Positions 1-6,311 of a DNA stretch of 7,943 bases are shown here, one piece after another. The position numbers were made by a program, and so were the translations under genes. Source of the DNA: Pseudomonadota bacterium (GTDB lineage: Bacteria > Pseudomonadota > Gammaproteobacteria > Xanthomonadales > Rhodanobacteraceae); NCBI GenBank assembly GCA_023412995.1, contig JAEZQS010000058.1, positions 1 through 7,943 of the forward strand, in the 5' to 3' direction. Within the stretch, counting starts at the first letter, position 1; each line of letters opens with the position of its first letter. The notes under the pieces are model-generated. The model had not been told where the DNA came from. It made no database searches and worked only from the letters and a program-made list of their open reading frames with translations.

Positions 1-29
1 GGCGCGCCATGCGCCGGCGGCCGATATGG
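1..29. other. Unassigned edge sequence downstream of tRNA-fMet
   Basis: These 29 bases lie beyond the hairpin that follows the tRNA. On the minus strand an ATG (10-8) is followed by only two and a third codons before the edge, so no gene can be called. By analogy with metY-rimP-nusA in E. coli, this could be the leader of a rimP-nusA-infB operon, but nothing within the window proves it. Confidence 0.3.
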
Positions 30-52
30 AAAAGGCCACGCAAGGTGGCCTC
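30..52 (-). terminator. Hairpin with T run downstream of tRNA-fMet, possible intrinsic terminator or attenuator
   Basis: Read on the minus strand, a perfect 7-bp stem AGGCCAC/GTGGCCT (51-45 and 39-33) encloses a 5-base loop CTTGC (44-40). It is followed by three further T residues (32-30), so that the transcript reads GGCCTTTTCC. It begins 13 bases after the CCA end of the tRNA. The shape fits a Rho-independent terminator, but the T run is short and broken by CC, so it may be only partly efficient. If the gene beyond the window edge belongs to the same transcription unit, the hairpin could act as an attenuator or as an RNA-processing site. The structure is seen directly; the function is inferred. 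Confidence 0.55.
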
Positions 53-64
53 TCCCTGGGACCG

Positions 65-141
65 TGGTAGCGGGGGCAGGATTTGAACCTGCGACCTTCG
101 GGTTATGAGCCCGACGAGCTGCCAGACTGCTCCACCCCGCA
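65..141 (-). tRNA. Initiator tRNA-fMet, anticodon CAT
   Basis: The minus strand folds into a complete 77-base cloverleaf with an encoded CCA end (67-65). From 5' to 3' it has the acceptor strand TGCGGGG, D stem GAGC/GCTC, anticodon stem TCGGG/CCCGA around loop CTCATAA (anticodon at 107-105), variable loop AGGTC, T stem GCAGG/CCTGC with loop TTCAAAT, acceptor strand CCCCGCT and discriminator A. Three features mark it as the initiator and not the elongator methionine tRNA: the three consecutive G-C pairs next to the anticodon loop, A11-U24 in the D stem, and no Watson-Crick pair at 1-72. That last position is T-T here, where E. coli has C-A. It charges with methionine, is formylated and starts translation in the ribosomal P site. 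In E. coli one initiator tRNA gene (metY) heads the rimP-nusA-infB operon, and a similar arrangement may begin beyond the left edge. Confidence 0.96.
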
Positions 142-219
142 CCGAGCTGCGCAGTCTAGCGGCTGGGCCCGCGCTTCGCAAGCGACGGCGGCCCGCAGGA
201 CGGCCGCGCCGCCCGCCGT
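142..219 (-). other. Intergenic region between nuoN and tRNA-fMet
   Basis: These 78 GC-rich bases separate the nuoN stop from the tRNA 5' end. They hold a 13-base inverted repeat, CGCTT-CGC-AAGCG at 172-184, which overlaps the -35 element of the putative tRNA promoter. There is no T run after the repeat on the minus strand, so I see no convincing intrinsic terminator for the nuo operon. Transcription from nuo may therefore run on into the tRNA gene. No coding sequence is apparent. Confidence 0.6.
153..181 (-). promoter_or_regulatory. Putative sigma70-type promoter for tRNA-fMet
   Basis: On the minus strand TTGCGA (181-176) lies exactly 17 bases upstream of TAGACT (158-153). Each matches four of six positions of the TTGACA and TATAAT consensus. 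The -10 element ends 11 bases before the mature tRNA 5' end, which leaves room for a start site and a leader of a few bases to be removed by RNase P. The bases just after the -10 (GCGC) form a GC-rich discriminator, typical of stable-RNA promoters under stringent control. The spacing and position support the call, but both hexamers are imperfect and the setting is GC-rich. Confidence 0.5.
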
Positions 220-1704
220 TCAGCCGCCGCCGGCCGCGGCGACACCGACCCCGAACGCGCGGTAGCACCAGTGCAGCAGCGGCCACCAGGCGATGCCGAG
301 CACCACCAGCGCGAGGCCGTTGAGCGACAGGCTCCAGCGGAACAGGTGTCCGGCGGGAAGCAGCAGCGGGGCCTCGTCCTGCGGCGCATCGAAGTACATC
401 ACCTTGACCACGCGCAGGTAATAGAAGAGGCCGACGATGGCGAACACGATCGCCACGATCGCCAGCCACAGGTGGCCGGCGTCGATGGCGGCCTTGAGCA
501 CCATCACCTTGGCGAAGAAGCCGAACAGCGGCGGCACGCCGGCAAGCGAGAACATCGAGATCGCCATGATGCCGGCATACCACGGGTTGCGCCGGTTGAG
601 GCCGCGGTAGTCGTCGATCTCCTCCGCCTCGAACCCTGCGCGGGCCAGCAGCATGATCATGCCGAACGCGACCGCAGCCATCAGGGCGTAGCAGATCATG
701 TAGAACATCGCCGCGGCGTAGCCGGCGGGCGTGCCGTTGACGAAGCCGAGCAGCATGAAGCCGATGTGCGAGATGGTCGAATAGGCCAGCATGCGCTTGA
801 GGTTGGACTGCGCGATGGCGAACACGTTGCCGATCGCGAGCGACAGCACCGCCAGCACCGCGAGCATCAGGGTCCATTGCGGCGCGAGCGGGCCCATCGC
901 CCCCTCCAGCAGCCGCCACGTCATGCCGAAGGCCGCCAGCTTGGACGAGGAGCCGACGAACAGGGTGATCGCCGTGGGCGCGCCTTCGTAGACGTCGGGC
1001 AGCCACATGTGGAACGGCGCGGCGCCCAGCTTGAACATCGCGCCGATCACGAGGAACACCAGGCCGAAGGCGAGCAGCGTGCGCTGCGGGCCCTCGGCGG
1101 CGGCGCCGGCAACGGCGTGGATGCCGGCGAGGTCGAGCGTGCCGGTGGCGCCGTAGATCATCGACATGCCGTACAGCAGCAGGCCCGAAGCCAGCGCGCC
1201 CAGCACGAAGTACTTGATCGCGGCCTCGCTGGAAAGGGCGGAATCGCGGTTGAGCGCGACCAGCGCGTACGAGCTCAGCGTCAGCAGCTCCAGCCCGAGG
1301 TAGACGGTCACCAGGCTGCCGGCGGACACCAGCAGCAGCATGCCGAGGGTGGCGAACAGCAGCAGCAGGTAGAACTCGCCCACCTGCAGGCCGCGTTCGC
1401 GCATGTAGCCGCGCCCGTACACCATCACGAGGCCGGTCATCAGCAGCACGAAGAGCTCGAGCACCGTGCCGACGCCATCGCGCAGGAACATGCCATTGAA
1501 CGCGGGCACTGTGGTGCCGTCGGCAGGCGCCACGTGCCAGGCGAGCACGCCGGCGACCAGCAGCGCCGCCAGCGACAGCCAGTGGGCGAGGTCGCGGCGG
1601 TTCGCACCGGCGAACAGGTCGACCAGCAGGATCACGCAGGTCGCGCCGAGCAGGAAGATTTCCGGCAGCAGCGTCGTCAGGTCGGCGGGATTGAACAGGA
1701 TCAT
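220..1704 (-). CDS. nuoN: NADH-quinone oxidoreductase subunit N
   Basis: NuoN is one of the three antiporter-like proton-pumping subunits in the membrane arm of complex I, placed next to NuoK. The 494-residue product is almost wholly hydrophobic with many membrane segments, matching the roughly 485-residue family. The charged residues of the proton path are present: E139 (in LGLELLTLSSYAL), K225 (FKLGAAPFHMW), K255 (SSSKLAAF) and K399 (FFAKVMVLK). These correspond to E. coli E133, K217, K247 and K395. The motif NLKRMLAYSTISHIGF (301-316) is the signature shared with NuoL and NuoM. The ATG at 1704 is 7 bases after the nuoM stop, with AAAGGTG about 10 bases upstream; the protein starts directly into the first membrane segment. 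It is the last nuo gene. The C-terminus is a simple Ala/Gly tail. Confidence 0.97.
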   Translation of the reverse strand: MILFNPADLTTLLPEIFLLGATCVILLVDLFAGANRRDLAHWLSLAALLVAGVLAWHVAPADGTTVPAFNGMFLRDGVGTVLELFVLLMTGLVMVYGRGYMRERGLQVGEFYLLLLFATLGMLLLVSAGSLVTVYLGLELLTLSSYALVALNRDSALSSEAAIKYFVLGALASGLLLYGMSMIYGATGTLDLAGIHAVAGAAAEGPQRTLLAFGLVFLVIGAMFKLGAAPFHMWLPDVYEGAPTAITLFVGSSSKLAAFGMTWRLLEGAMGPLAPQWTLMLAVLAVLSLAIGNVFAIAQSNLKRMLAYSTISHIGFMLLGFVNGTPAGYAAAMFYMICYALMAAVAFGMIMLLARAGFEAEEIDDYRGLNRRNPWYAGIMAISMFSLAGVPPLFGFFAKVMVLKAAIDAGHLWLAIVAIVFAIVGLFYYLRVVKVMYFDAPQDEAPLLLPAGHLFRWSLSLNGLALVVLGIAWWPLLHWCYRAFGVGVAAAGGG

Positions 1705-1711
1705 GTGGCGG

Positions 1712-3211
1712 TCACACCTTTGCCAGGCCGAGCTGCTGCACGATCTGCAGCACCGCGGGTTCCATCAGGTCGGTCAGCGGCTTGGGATAGATGCCGATCG
1801 CGAGCACCGCGATGGCGAATGCGCCCAGCACGATCCATTCGCGCACGTCGAGGTCCTGCATGGTGGCGACGCGCTCGTTGGCGACTTCGCCGTAGATGAT
1901 CCGCTTGACCAGCCACAGGGTGTAGGCCGCGCCGATGATGAGGGTGAAGGCGGCGAAGGCGGCGATCACCGGGCTGTCCTGGAACGAGGCCAGGATGACC
2001 ATGAACTCGCCCACGAACCCGCTCGTTCCCGGCAGGCCGCAGTTGGCCATCGCGAACAGCACCACGAAGGCGGAGAACCACGGCATCACGTTCGCCAGGC
2101 CGCCGTAGTCGGCGATGCGACGCGTGTGCAGGCGGTCGTACATGACGCCGATGCAGGAGAACATCGCGCCGGAGACGAAGCCGTGCGAGACCATCTGCAC
2201 CATCGCGCCCTGGATCCCGAGGCGGGCGGCCTCGGGGTTGCCGTGCTCGCGCACGAGGGCGAGGGCGATGAAGACGCCGAGCGTGACGAAGCCCATGTGC
2301 GCGATCGAGGAGTACGCGATCAGCTTCTTCATGTCGTCCTGCACCAGCGCGACATAGCCGATGTAGATGATCGCGATCAGCGACAGCAGGATGATCAGCC
2401 AGGCGAACTCCTGGCTCGCATCCGGCGTGATCGGCAGAGAGAAGCGGATGAAGCCGTAACCGCCCACCTTCAGCATGATGGCCGCCAGCACCACCGAGCC
2501 CCCTGTCGGCGCCTCGACGTGCGCGTCCGGCAACCAGGTGTGCACCGGCCACATCGGCACCTTGATCGCGAAGCCGAGCAGGAAGGCGAAGAAGATCCAC
2601 GCCTGCTCGCGCGCGCTGAGGCCGGCCTTGGCGAAGGCGGCGATGGAGAACTCGCCCGTCTTCATGTGCAGGTAGATCAGCGCCACCAGCATGAAGATCG
2701 AGCCGAGGAAGGTGTAGATGAAGAACTTCAGCGTGGCGTACACGCGCCGCGGGCCGCCCCACACGCCGATGATGATGAACATCGGGATGAGCATGGCCTC
2801 GAAGAACACGTAGAACAGCAGCGCATCGGTGGCCGCGAACACGCCGATGAGGAAACCCTCCAACGCCAGCATCGCCGCCATGTACTGCGCCACGCGATCG
2901 GAGATCGGCTTCCACGACCCGATCACCACCAGCACGGTGGTGAACGCGGTGAGCACGATCAGCGCGACCGAGATGCCATCGGCCGCGAGCGCGTAGTCAG
3001 CGCCCAGCGCGGGGATCCACGCCATGCTTTCGACGAACTGCATGACCGGGCCGGCGGCGTCGTAGCCGGTCCACAGCGGAATCGAAAGCGCCAGCGTCGC
3101 CAGCGCGACCAGCAGCGCGAGCCAGCGCGCGGCGTTGGCCTGGCGGCCGAACGCCAGCACGCCGATCGCACCGAAGATCGGCAGCCAGATCAGGACACTC
3201 AAGAGATGCAT
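1712..3211 (-). CDS. nuoM: NADH-quinone oxidoreductase subunit M
   Basis: NuoM is the middle antiporter-like subunit of the complex I membrane arm, between NuoL and NuoN, and translocates protons during NADH oxidation. The product has 499 residues, close to the E. coli length of 509. The residues needed for proton transfer can be placed: E138 (FFEAMLIPMF), K217 (FAIKVPMWPVHTWLPDAHVEAP), K248 (MLKVGGYGF) and E402 (GFVGEFMV). They correspond to E. coli E144, K234, K265 and E407. The core motif is DMKKLIAYSSIAHMGF (293-308). The chosen ATG at 3211 (MHLLSVLIWLP) gives the usual NuoM N-terminus with an immediate membrane helix, and a weak GGGGA-type ribosome site lies upstream. It starts 22 bases after the nuoL stop and ends 7 bases before nuoN, consistent with co-transcription. 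Confidence 0.97.
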   Translation of the reverse strand: MHLLSVLIWLPIFGAIGVLAFGRQANAARWLALLVALATLALSIPLWTGYDAAGPVMQFVESMAWIPALGADYALAADGISVALIVLTAFTTVLVVIGSWKPISDRVAQYMAAMLALEGFLIGVFAATDALLFYVFFEAMLIPMFIIIGVWGGPRRVYATLKFFIYTFLGSIFMLVALIYLHMKTGEFSIAAFAKAGLSAREQAWIFFAFLLGFAIKVPMWPVHTWLPDAHVEAPTGGSVVLAAIMLKVGGYGFIRFSLPITPDASQEFAWLIILLSLIAIIYIGYVALVQDDMKKLIAYSSIAHMGFVTLGVFIALALVREHGNPEAARLGIQGAMVQMVSHGFVSGAMFSCIGVMYDRLHTRRIADYGGLANVMPWFSAFVVLFAMANCGLPGTSGFVGEFMVILASFQDSPVIAAFAAFTLIIGAAYTLWLVKRIIYGEVANERVATMQDLDVREWIVLGAFAIAVLAIGIYPKPLTDLMEPAVLQIVQQLGLAKV

Positions 3212-3233
3212 GGGCCGTCGTTCCCCAGTCCGG

Positions 3234-5279
3234 TCAGGTTGCCGCGCGTGCCAGCCACCACACCGCGCCGAGCAGCGCGACGAGGCCGAGGATCATGGCG
3301 AAGGCGTAGTGGTAGAGATAGCCCGATTGCAGCCAGCGCACCGCATAGGCCGTGCGGCTGACGGCCGCGGCGGTGCCGTTGACGGCGAGGCCGTCGATCA
3401 GCGTCGCGTCGCCGCCCTTCCACAGGCCGCGCCCGAGCGCCACGCCGCCACGCGCGAACACCGCCTGGTACAGCTCGTCGACCCAGTACTTGTGGACCAG
3501 CACGTCGTAGACCGGGCGCAGCGCCTGCTTCGCCTTGCCCGCCAGGGCGGGATTGAGCAGCCAGATCCAGGTGGCCACGGCGAAGCCCGCCAGGGCCGGC
3601 CACAGCGGCGAGGACCAGCCGAAGCCGTGCAGCAGCATGGCGAACGGCCCGTGGAACTCGCGCCCGAGTTCGCCCAGCACGTCGTTGGCGGGATTGACCT
3701 GGATCGCGTCGCCGAACCAGCCGCCGAACAGCATCGGCCCGATCGTGCCCCAGCCGGCGAGCACCGATGGGATCGCCAGCAGGACCAGCGGCAGCGTGAT
3801 CACCCATGGCGACTCGTGCGGCGCGTGCGCGAGGTGCCCGGGCGCGTGGTGGCCATGGGCGTCGTCGTGGCCGTGCCCGTGCGCGGCGTCGACGGTGAAG
3901 CGCTCGCGGCCATGGAAGGTCATGTAGAGCAGCCGGAAGCTGTAGAGCGAGGTGACGAACACGCCCACGTACACGCAGAAATACGCGTAGCCCGCGCCAA
4001 GCCGGTGCGATTCGCCCGCCGCCTCGATGATCGCGTCCTTGGAGAAGAAGCCGGAGAAGCCCGGCGTCCCGGCCAGCGCCAGCGAGCCGATCCACATGGT
4101 GATCCAGGTGATCGGCATGTAGCGCCGCAGGCCGCCCATGTGGCGCATGTCCTGCTCGTGGTGCATCGCCACGATCACGGAACCGGCACCGAGGAACAGC
4201 AGCGCCTTGAAGAAGGCGTGGGTCATCAGGTGGTACACGCCGCCGGCGTAGGCCGACACGCCGAGCGCGACCGTCATGTAGCCCAGCTGCGACAGGGTCG
4301 AATAGGCGATCACGCGCTTGATGTCGTTCTGCACGATGCCGATCAGGCCGGTGAACAGCGCCGTGGTCGCGCCGATCACCAGCACGAAGGTCAGCGCCGC
4401 CTCGCTCAGCTCGAACAACGGCGACATCCGCGCCACCATGAAGATACCGGCGGTGACCATGGTGGCGGCGTGGATCAGCGCCGAGATCGGGGTCGGGCCT
4501 TCCATCGAGTCCGGCAGCCACACGTGCAGCGGCACCTGGGCCGACTTGCCCATCGCGCCGATGAAGAGGCAGATGCAGACCACGGTCGCCACTGGCCACG
4601 GGTGGCCGGCCACTACCTCGACCGTGCGGGTGGCGATGCCGGAGTCGCCCGCAGCGGCGAACACGCTGGCGTAGTCGAGCGAGCCGAACCATGCCAGCAC
4701 GCCGGCGATGCCGAGGATGAAACCGAAGTCGCCGACGCGGTTGACCAGGAACGCCTTGAGGTTGGCGAAGACCGCGCTCGGCCGCTTGAACCAGAAGCCG
4801 ATCAGGAGGTAGGACACCAGGCCCACCGCTTCCCAGCCGAAGAACAGCTGCAGGAAGTTGTTGCTCATCACCAGCATCAGCATCGAGAAGGTGAACAGCG
4901 CGATGTAGCTGAAGAAGCGCTGGAAACCGTCGTCGTCGGCCATGTAGCCGATGGTGTAGATGTGCACCATGAGCGAGACGAAGGTGACCACCACCATCAT
5001 CATCGCGGTCAGGCGGTCGACCAGGAAGCCGATGTGCGCGCTGACAGGGCCAACCTCGAACCAGGTGTAGAGGTTCTGGTCGAACGTCGCCGCGCCACCC
5101 CAGGCAAGCTGGTAGAACACGACGAACGACAGCGCGCAGGAAACCGCCACGCCGGCAATCGCCGCGGTGGCGGCTCCGACGCGGCCGACCTGGTTGCGGA
5201 ACAGGCCGGCGACCAGCGCGCCCGCGAGGGGCGCCAGCACGATCGCCAGCAGGAGGGTCTGGGAGAGCGCCATCTGCAT
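3234..5279 (-). CDS. nuoL: NADH-quinone oxidoreductase subunit L
   Basis: NuoL is the outermost proton-pumping subunit of the complex I membrane arm and carries the long lateral helix that runs along it. The product is 681 residues from the ATG at 5279, longer than the 613 residues of E. coli. Key residues are present: E150 (FFGWEAVGLVSYLLIGFW), K245 (GAMGKSAQVPLHVWLPDSMEGPTP), H270, H350, H354, K358 (THAFFKALLF) and K414-D415 (GFFSKD). The signature is DIKRVIAYSTLSQLGY (319-334). A histidine-rich hydrophilic loop (467-488, nine His) precedes the C-terminal membrane helices. The open frame extends upstream to 5483, but that part is out-of-frame nuoK sequence. ATG 5279 overlaps the nuoK stop (TGATG), whereas ATG 5273 is better spaced (9 bases) from GAAGGG at 5288-5283. 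The true start may be either, a difference of two residues. Confidence 0.96.
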   Translation of the reverse strand: MQMALSQTLLLAIVLAPLAGALVAGLFRNQVGRVGAATAAIAGVAVSCALSFVVFYQLAWGGAATFDQNLYTWFEVGPVSAHIGFLVDRLTAMMMVVVTFVSLMVHIYTIGYMADDDGFQRFFSYIALFTFSMLMLVMSNNFLQLFFGWEAVGLVSYLLIGFWFKRPSAVFANLKAFLVNRVGDFGFILGIAGVLAWFGSLDYASVFAAAGDSGIATRTVEVVAGHPWPVATVVCICLFIGAMGKSAQVPLHVWLPDSMEGPTPISALIHAATMVTAGIFMVARMSPLFELSEAALTFVLVIGATTALFTGLIGIVQNDIKRVIAYSTLSQLGYMTVALGVSAYAGGVYHLMTHAFFKALLFLGAGSVIVAMHHEQDMRHMGGLRRYMPITWITMWIGSLALAGTPGFSGFFSKDAIIEAAGESHRLGAGYAYFCVYVGVFVTSLYSFRLLYMTFHGRERFTVDAAHGHGHDDAHGHHAPGHLAHAPHESPWVITLPLVLLAIPSVLAGWGTIGPMLFGGWFGDAIQVNPANDVLGELGREFHGPFAMLLHGFGWSSPLWPALAGFAVATWIWLLNPALAGKAKQALRPVYDVLVHKYWVDELYQAVFARGGVALGRGLWKGGDATLIDGLAVNGTAAAVSRTAYAVRWLQSGYLYHYAFAMILGLVALLGAVWWLARAAT

Positions 5280-5584
5280 CAACCCTTCAGCGAATCGACT
5301 TCGGTGACATTGATGGTCGCGCGGTTGCGGAACAGCACGACGAGGATCGCCAGGCCGATCGCCGATTCGGCCGCGGCGACCGTGAGGATGAAGAACACGA
5401 ACACCTGCCCCGAGGGGTCGCCCAGCCAGCGCGAGAACGCGATGAAGTTGGTGTTGACCGCCAGCAGCATCAGCTCGATGCACATCAGCAGGGTGATGAC
5501 GTTCTTGCGGTTGATGAAGATGCCGGCCACGGCCGTGCAGAACAGCACCGTGCCGAGGGTGAGGAAGTGCGCGAGCGTGATCAT
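5279..5584 (-). CDS. nuoK: NADH-quinone oxidoreductase subunit K
   Basis: NuoK is a small three-helix subunit of the complex I membrane arm, between NuoJ and NuoN, that carries part of the charge relay linking quinone chemistry to proton pumping. The product is 101 residues, the standard length (100 in E. coli). The two buried glutamates are present: E37 (CIELMLLAVN) and E73 (AAAESAIGLAI), equivalent to E. coli E36 and E72. The start overlaps the nuoJ stop as ATGA (5584-5581). GGAG at 5596-5593, eight bases upstream and inside nuoJ, is a good ribosome site. Its own stop shares one base with the first possible nuoL start (TGATG). This tight packing indicates translational coupling and near-equal synthesis of J, K and L. 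Confidence 0.98.
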   Translation of the reverse strand: MITLAHFLTLGTVLFCTAVAGIFINRKNVITLLMCIELMLLAVNTNFIAFSRWLGDPSGQVFVFFILTVAAAESAIGLAILVVLFRNRATINVTEVDSLKG

Positions 5585-6207
5585 GGCGCGGACTCCGGGT
5601 CGGCGGCGGCGGGGCGTTCGGGCGCCATCTTCACCAGGCGCACGCGGTCGCGCGCCTTGACCGCCACCTGGCGCGAGGGATCCTGCGTCTTGACGCCGCT
5701 GCGCCGGCGCAGGGTGAGCGGGATCGCTGCGATGATGGCGACGGTGAGGATCAGCGCGGCCACCTCGAACGGCAGCAGGAAGCGGCTGAAGAGCGCGGTG
5801 GCGAGCCAGGCCGTGTTCGACATGCCCGCCGCGGCCGCGGGCTCGCCGGGTGGCGCCACCTGCATCGCGCGCACGCCGATCAACGCCAGCATTTCAGCCA
5901 GCATCACCAGCGCCACCAGGAGGCCCGCGGGCAGCGCCCGCACGAAGCCCTCGCGCAGCGGATCGAGGTCGATGTTGAGCATCATCACCACGAACAGGAA
6001 CAGCACCATCACCGCGCCGACGTACACCAGCACGAGCGCGATGGCGAGGAACTCGGCGTCGGCCAGCAGCCAGGTGCAGGCGGTCGAGAAGAAGGTCAGC
6101 ACCAGGAACAGCGCGGCGTGCACGGGGTTGCGCACCGAGATCACCGCCAGCGCCGCGGCCGCGGTGATGGCGCCGAAGGCATAGAAGCAGAGCAGCTGGA
6201 ACGTCAT
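5581..6207 (-). CDS. nuoJ: NADH-quinone oxidoreductase subunit J
   Basis: NuoJ is a five-helix membrane subunit that lies between NuoH and NuoK. Its third helix changes conformation during turnover. The product is 208 residues from the ATG at 6207. Visible family features are the N-terminal SVRNPVHAALFLVLTFF (24-40), the third-helix segment VYVGAVMVLFLFVVMMLNID (61-80) and the last helix FEVAALILTVAIIAAIPLTL (147-166). The open frame extends upstream to 6324, but those 39 residues are arginine-rich and unlike NuoJ, so I reject them; GGGGG at 6219-6215 lies 7 bases before the chosen ATG. After the last helix there is a basic, then proline-rich tail of about 40 residues, making it about 24 residues longer than E. 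coli NuoJ. The 3' end overlaps nuoK by 4 bases. Confidence 0.95.
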   Translation of the reverse strand: MTFQLLCFYAFGAITAAAALAVISVRNPVHAALFLVLTFFSTACTWLLADAEFLAIALVLVYVGAVMVLFLFVVMMLNIDLDPLREGFVRALPAGLLVALVMLAEMLALIGVRAMQVAPPGEPAAAAGMSNTAWLATALFSRFLLPFEVAALILTVAIIAAIPLTLRRRSGVKTQDPSRQVAVKARDRVRLVKMAPERPAAADPESAP

Positions 6208-6311
6208 GGCTGCACCCCCGGCGCGGCCACCCGCGCGCGGCGCGGGAACGTCGCGGTCGCCTTCATCGCGTCGCCTGCGCGAAAACCTTGCGGCATGCCT
6301 GCCCTGCTCAT
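6204..6311 (-). other. Possible 35-codon small ORF bridging nuoI and nuoJ
   Basis: The 100 bases between nuoI and nuoJ form the widest gap in the operon. An ATG at 6311 overlaps the nuoI stop as ATGA (6311-6308). The frame stays open for 35 codons and ends in a TGA that overlaps the nuoJ start as ATGA (6207-6204). The predicted peptide is basic, starts MSRAGMPQGF, and has an internal methionine at residue 16 (MKATATF) that could be another start. The second half has codons ending mostly in G or C, like the flanking genes; the first half does so less. I recognise no family and see no membrane segment. It may be a true small gene, a translational bridge that keeps ribosomes moving into nuoJ, or chance openness in GC-rich DNA. 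Confidence 0.25.

Noticed and set aside
271..1899. 542-codon plus-strand open frame antisense to nuoN
   Set aside because: Shadow frame of nuoN with low-complexity His/Gln/Glu/Arg composition and no family resemblance.
1466..3361. 631-codon plus-strand open frame antisense to nuoM
   Set aside because: Same cause: few stop codons arise opposite GC-rich hydrophobic genes. No domain is seen, and it crosses the nuoM/nuoN and nuoL/nuoM boundaries without regard to them.
777..4330. Similar DNA in nuoN and nuoL around the (K)R..AYST motif
   Set aside because: Explained by the known common origin of NuoL, NuoM and NuoN from antiporter subunits; it is not a recent duplication or a repeat element.
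5280..5483. 68-residue N-terminal extension of the nuoL frame
   Set aside because: It overlaps nuoK in another frame and reads as an Arg/His/Pro-rich shadow; NuoL proteins begin directly with a membrane helix.
3135..5660. 841-codon open frame on the plus strand, antisense to nuoL and nuoK, rich in His, Arg, Gln and Glu
   Set aside because: It is the mirror of strongly biased GC-rich codons in the real genes; long antisense frames are expected here. The composition is that of a shadow frame, with no recognisable domain, and the opposite strand encodes clear complex I proteins.
6231..6240. Perfect 10-base palindrome CCGCGCGCGG in the nuoI-nuoJ spacer
   Set aside because: Alternating GC palindromes are frequent by chance in such GC-rich DNA, and no T run or known site accompanies it.
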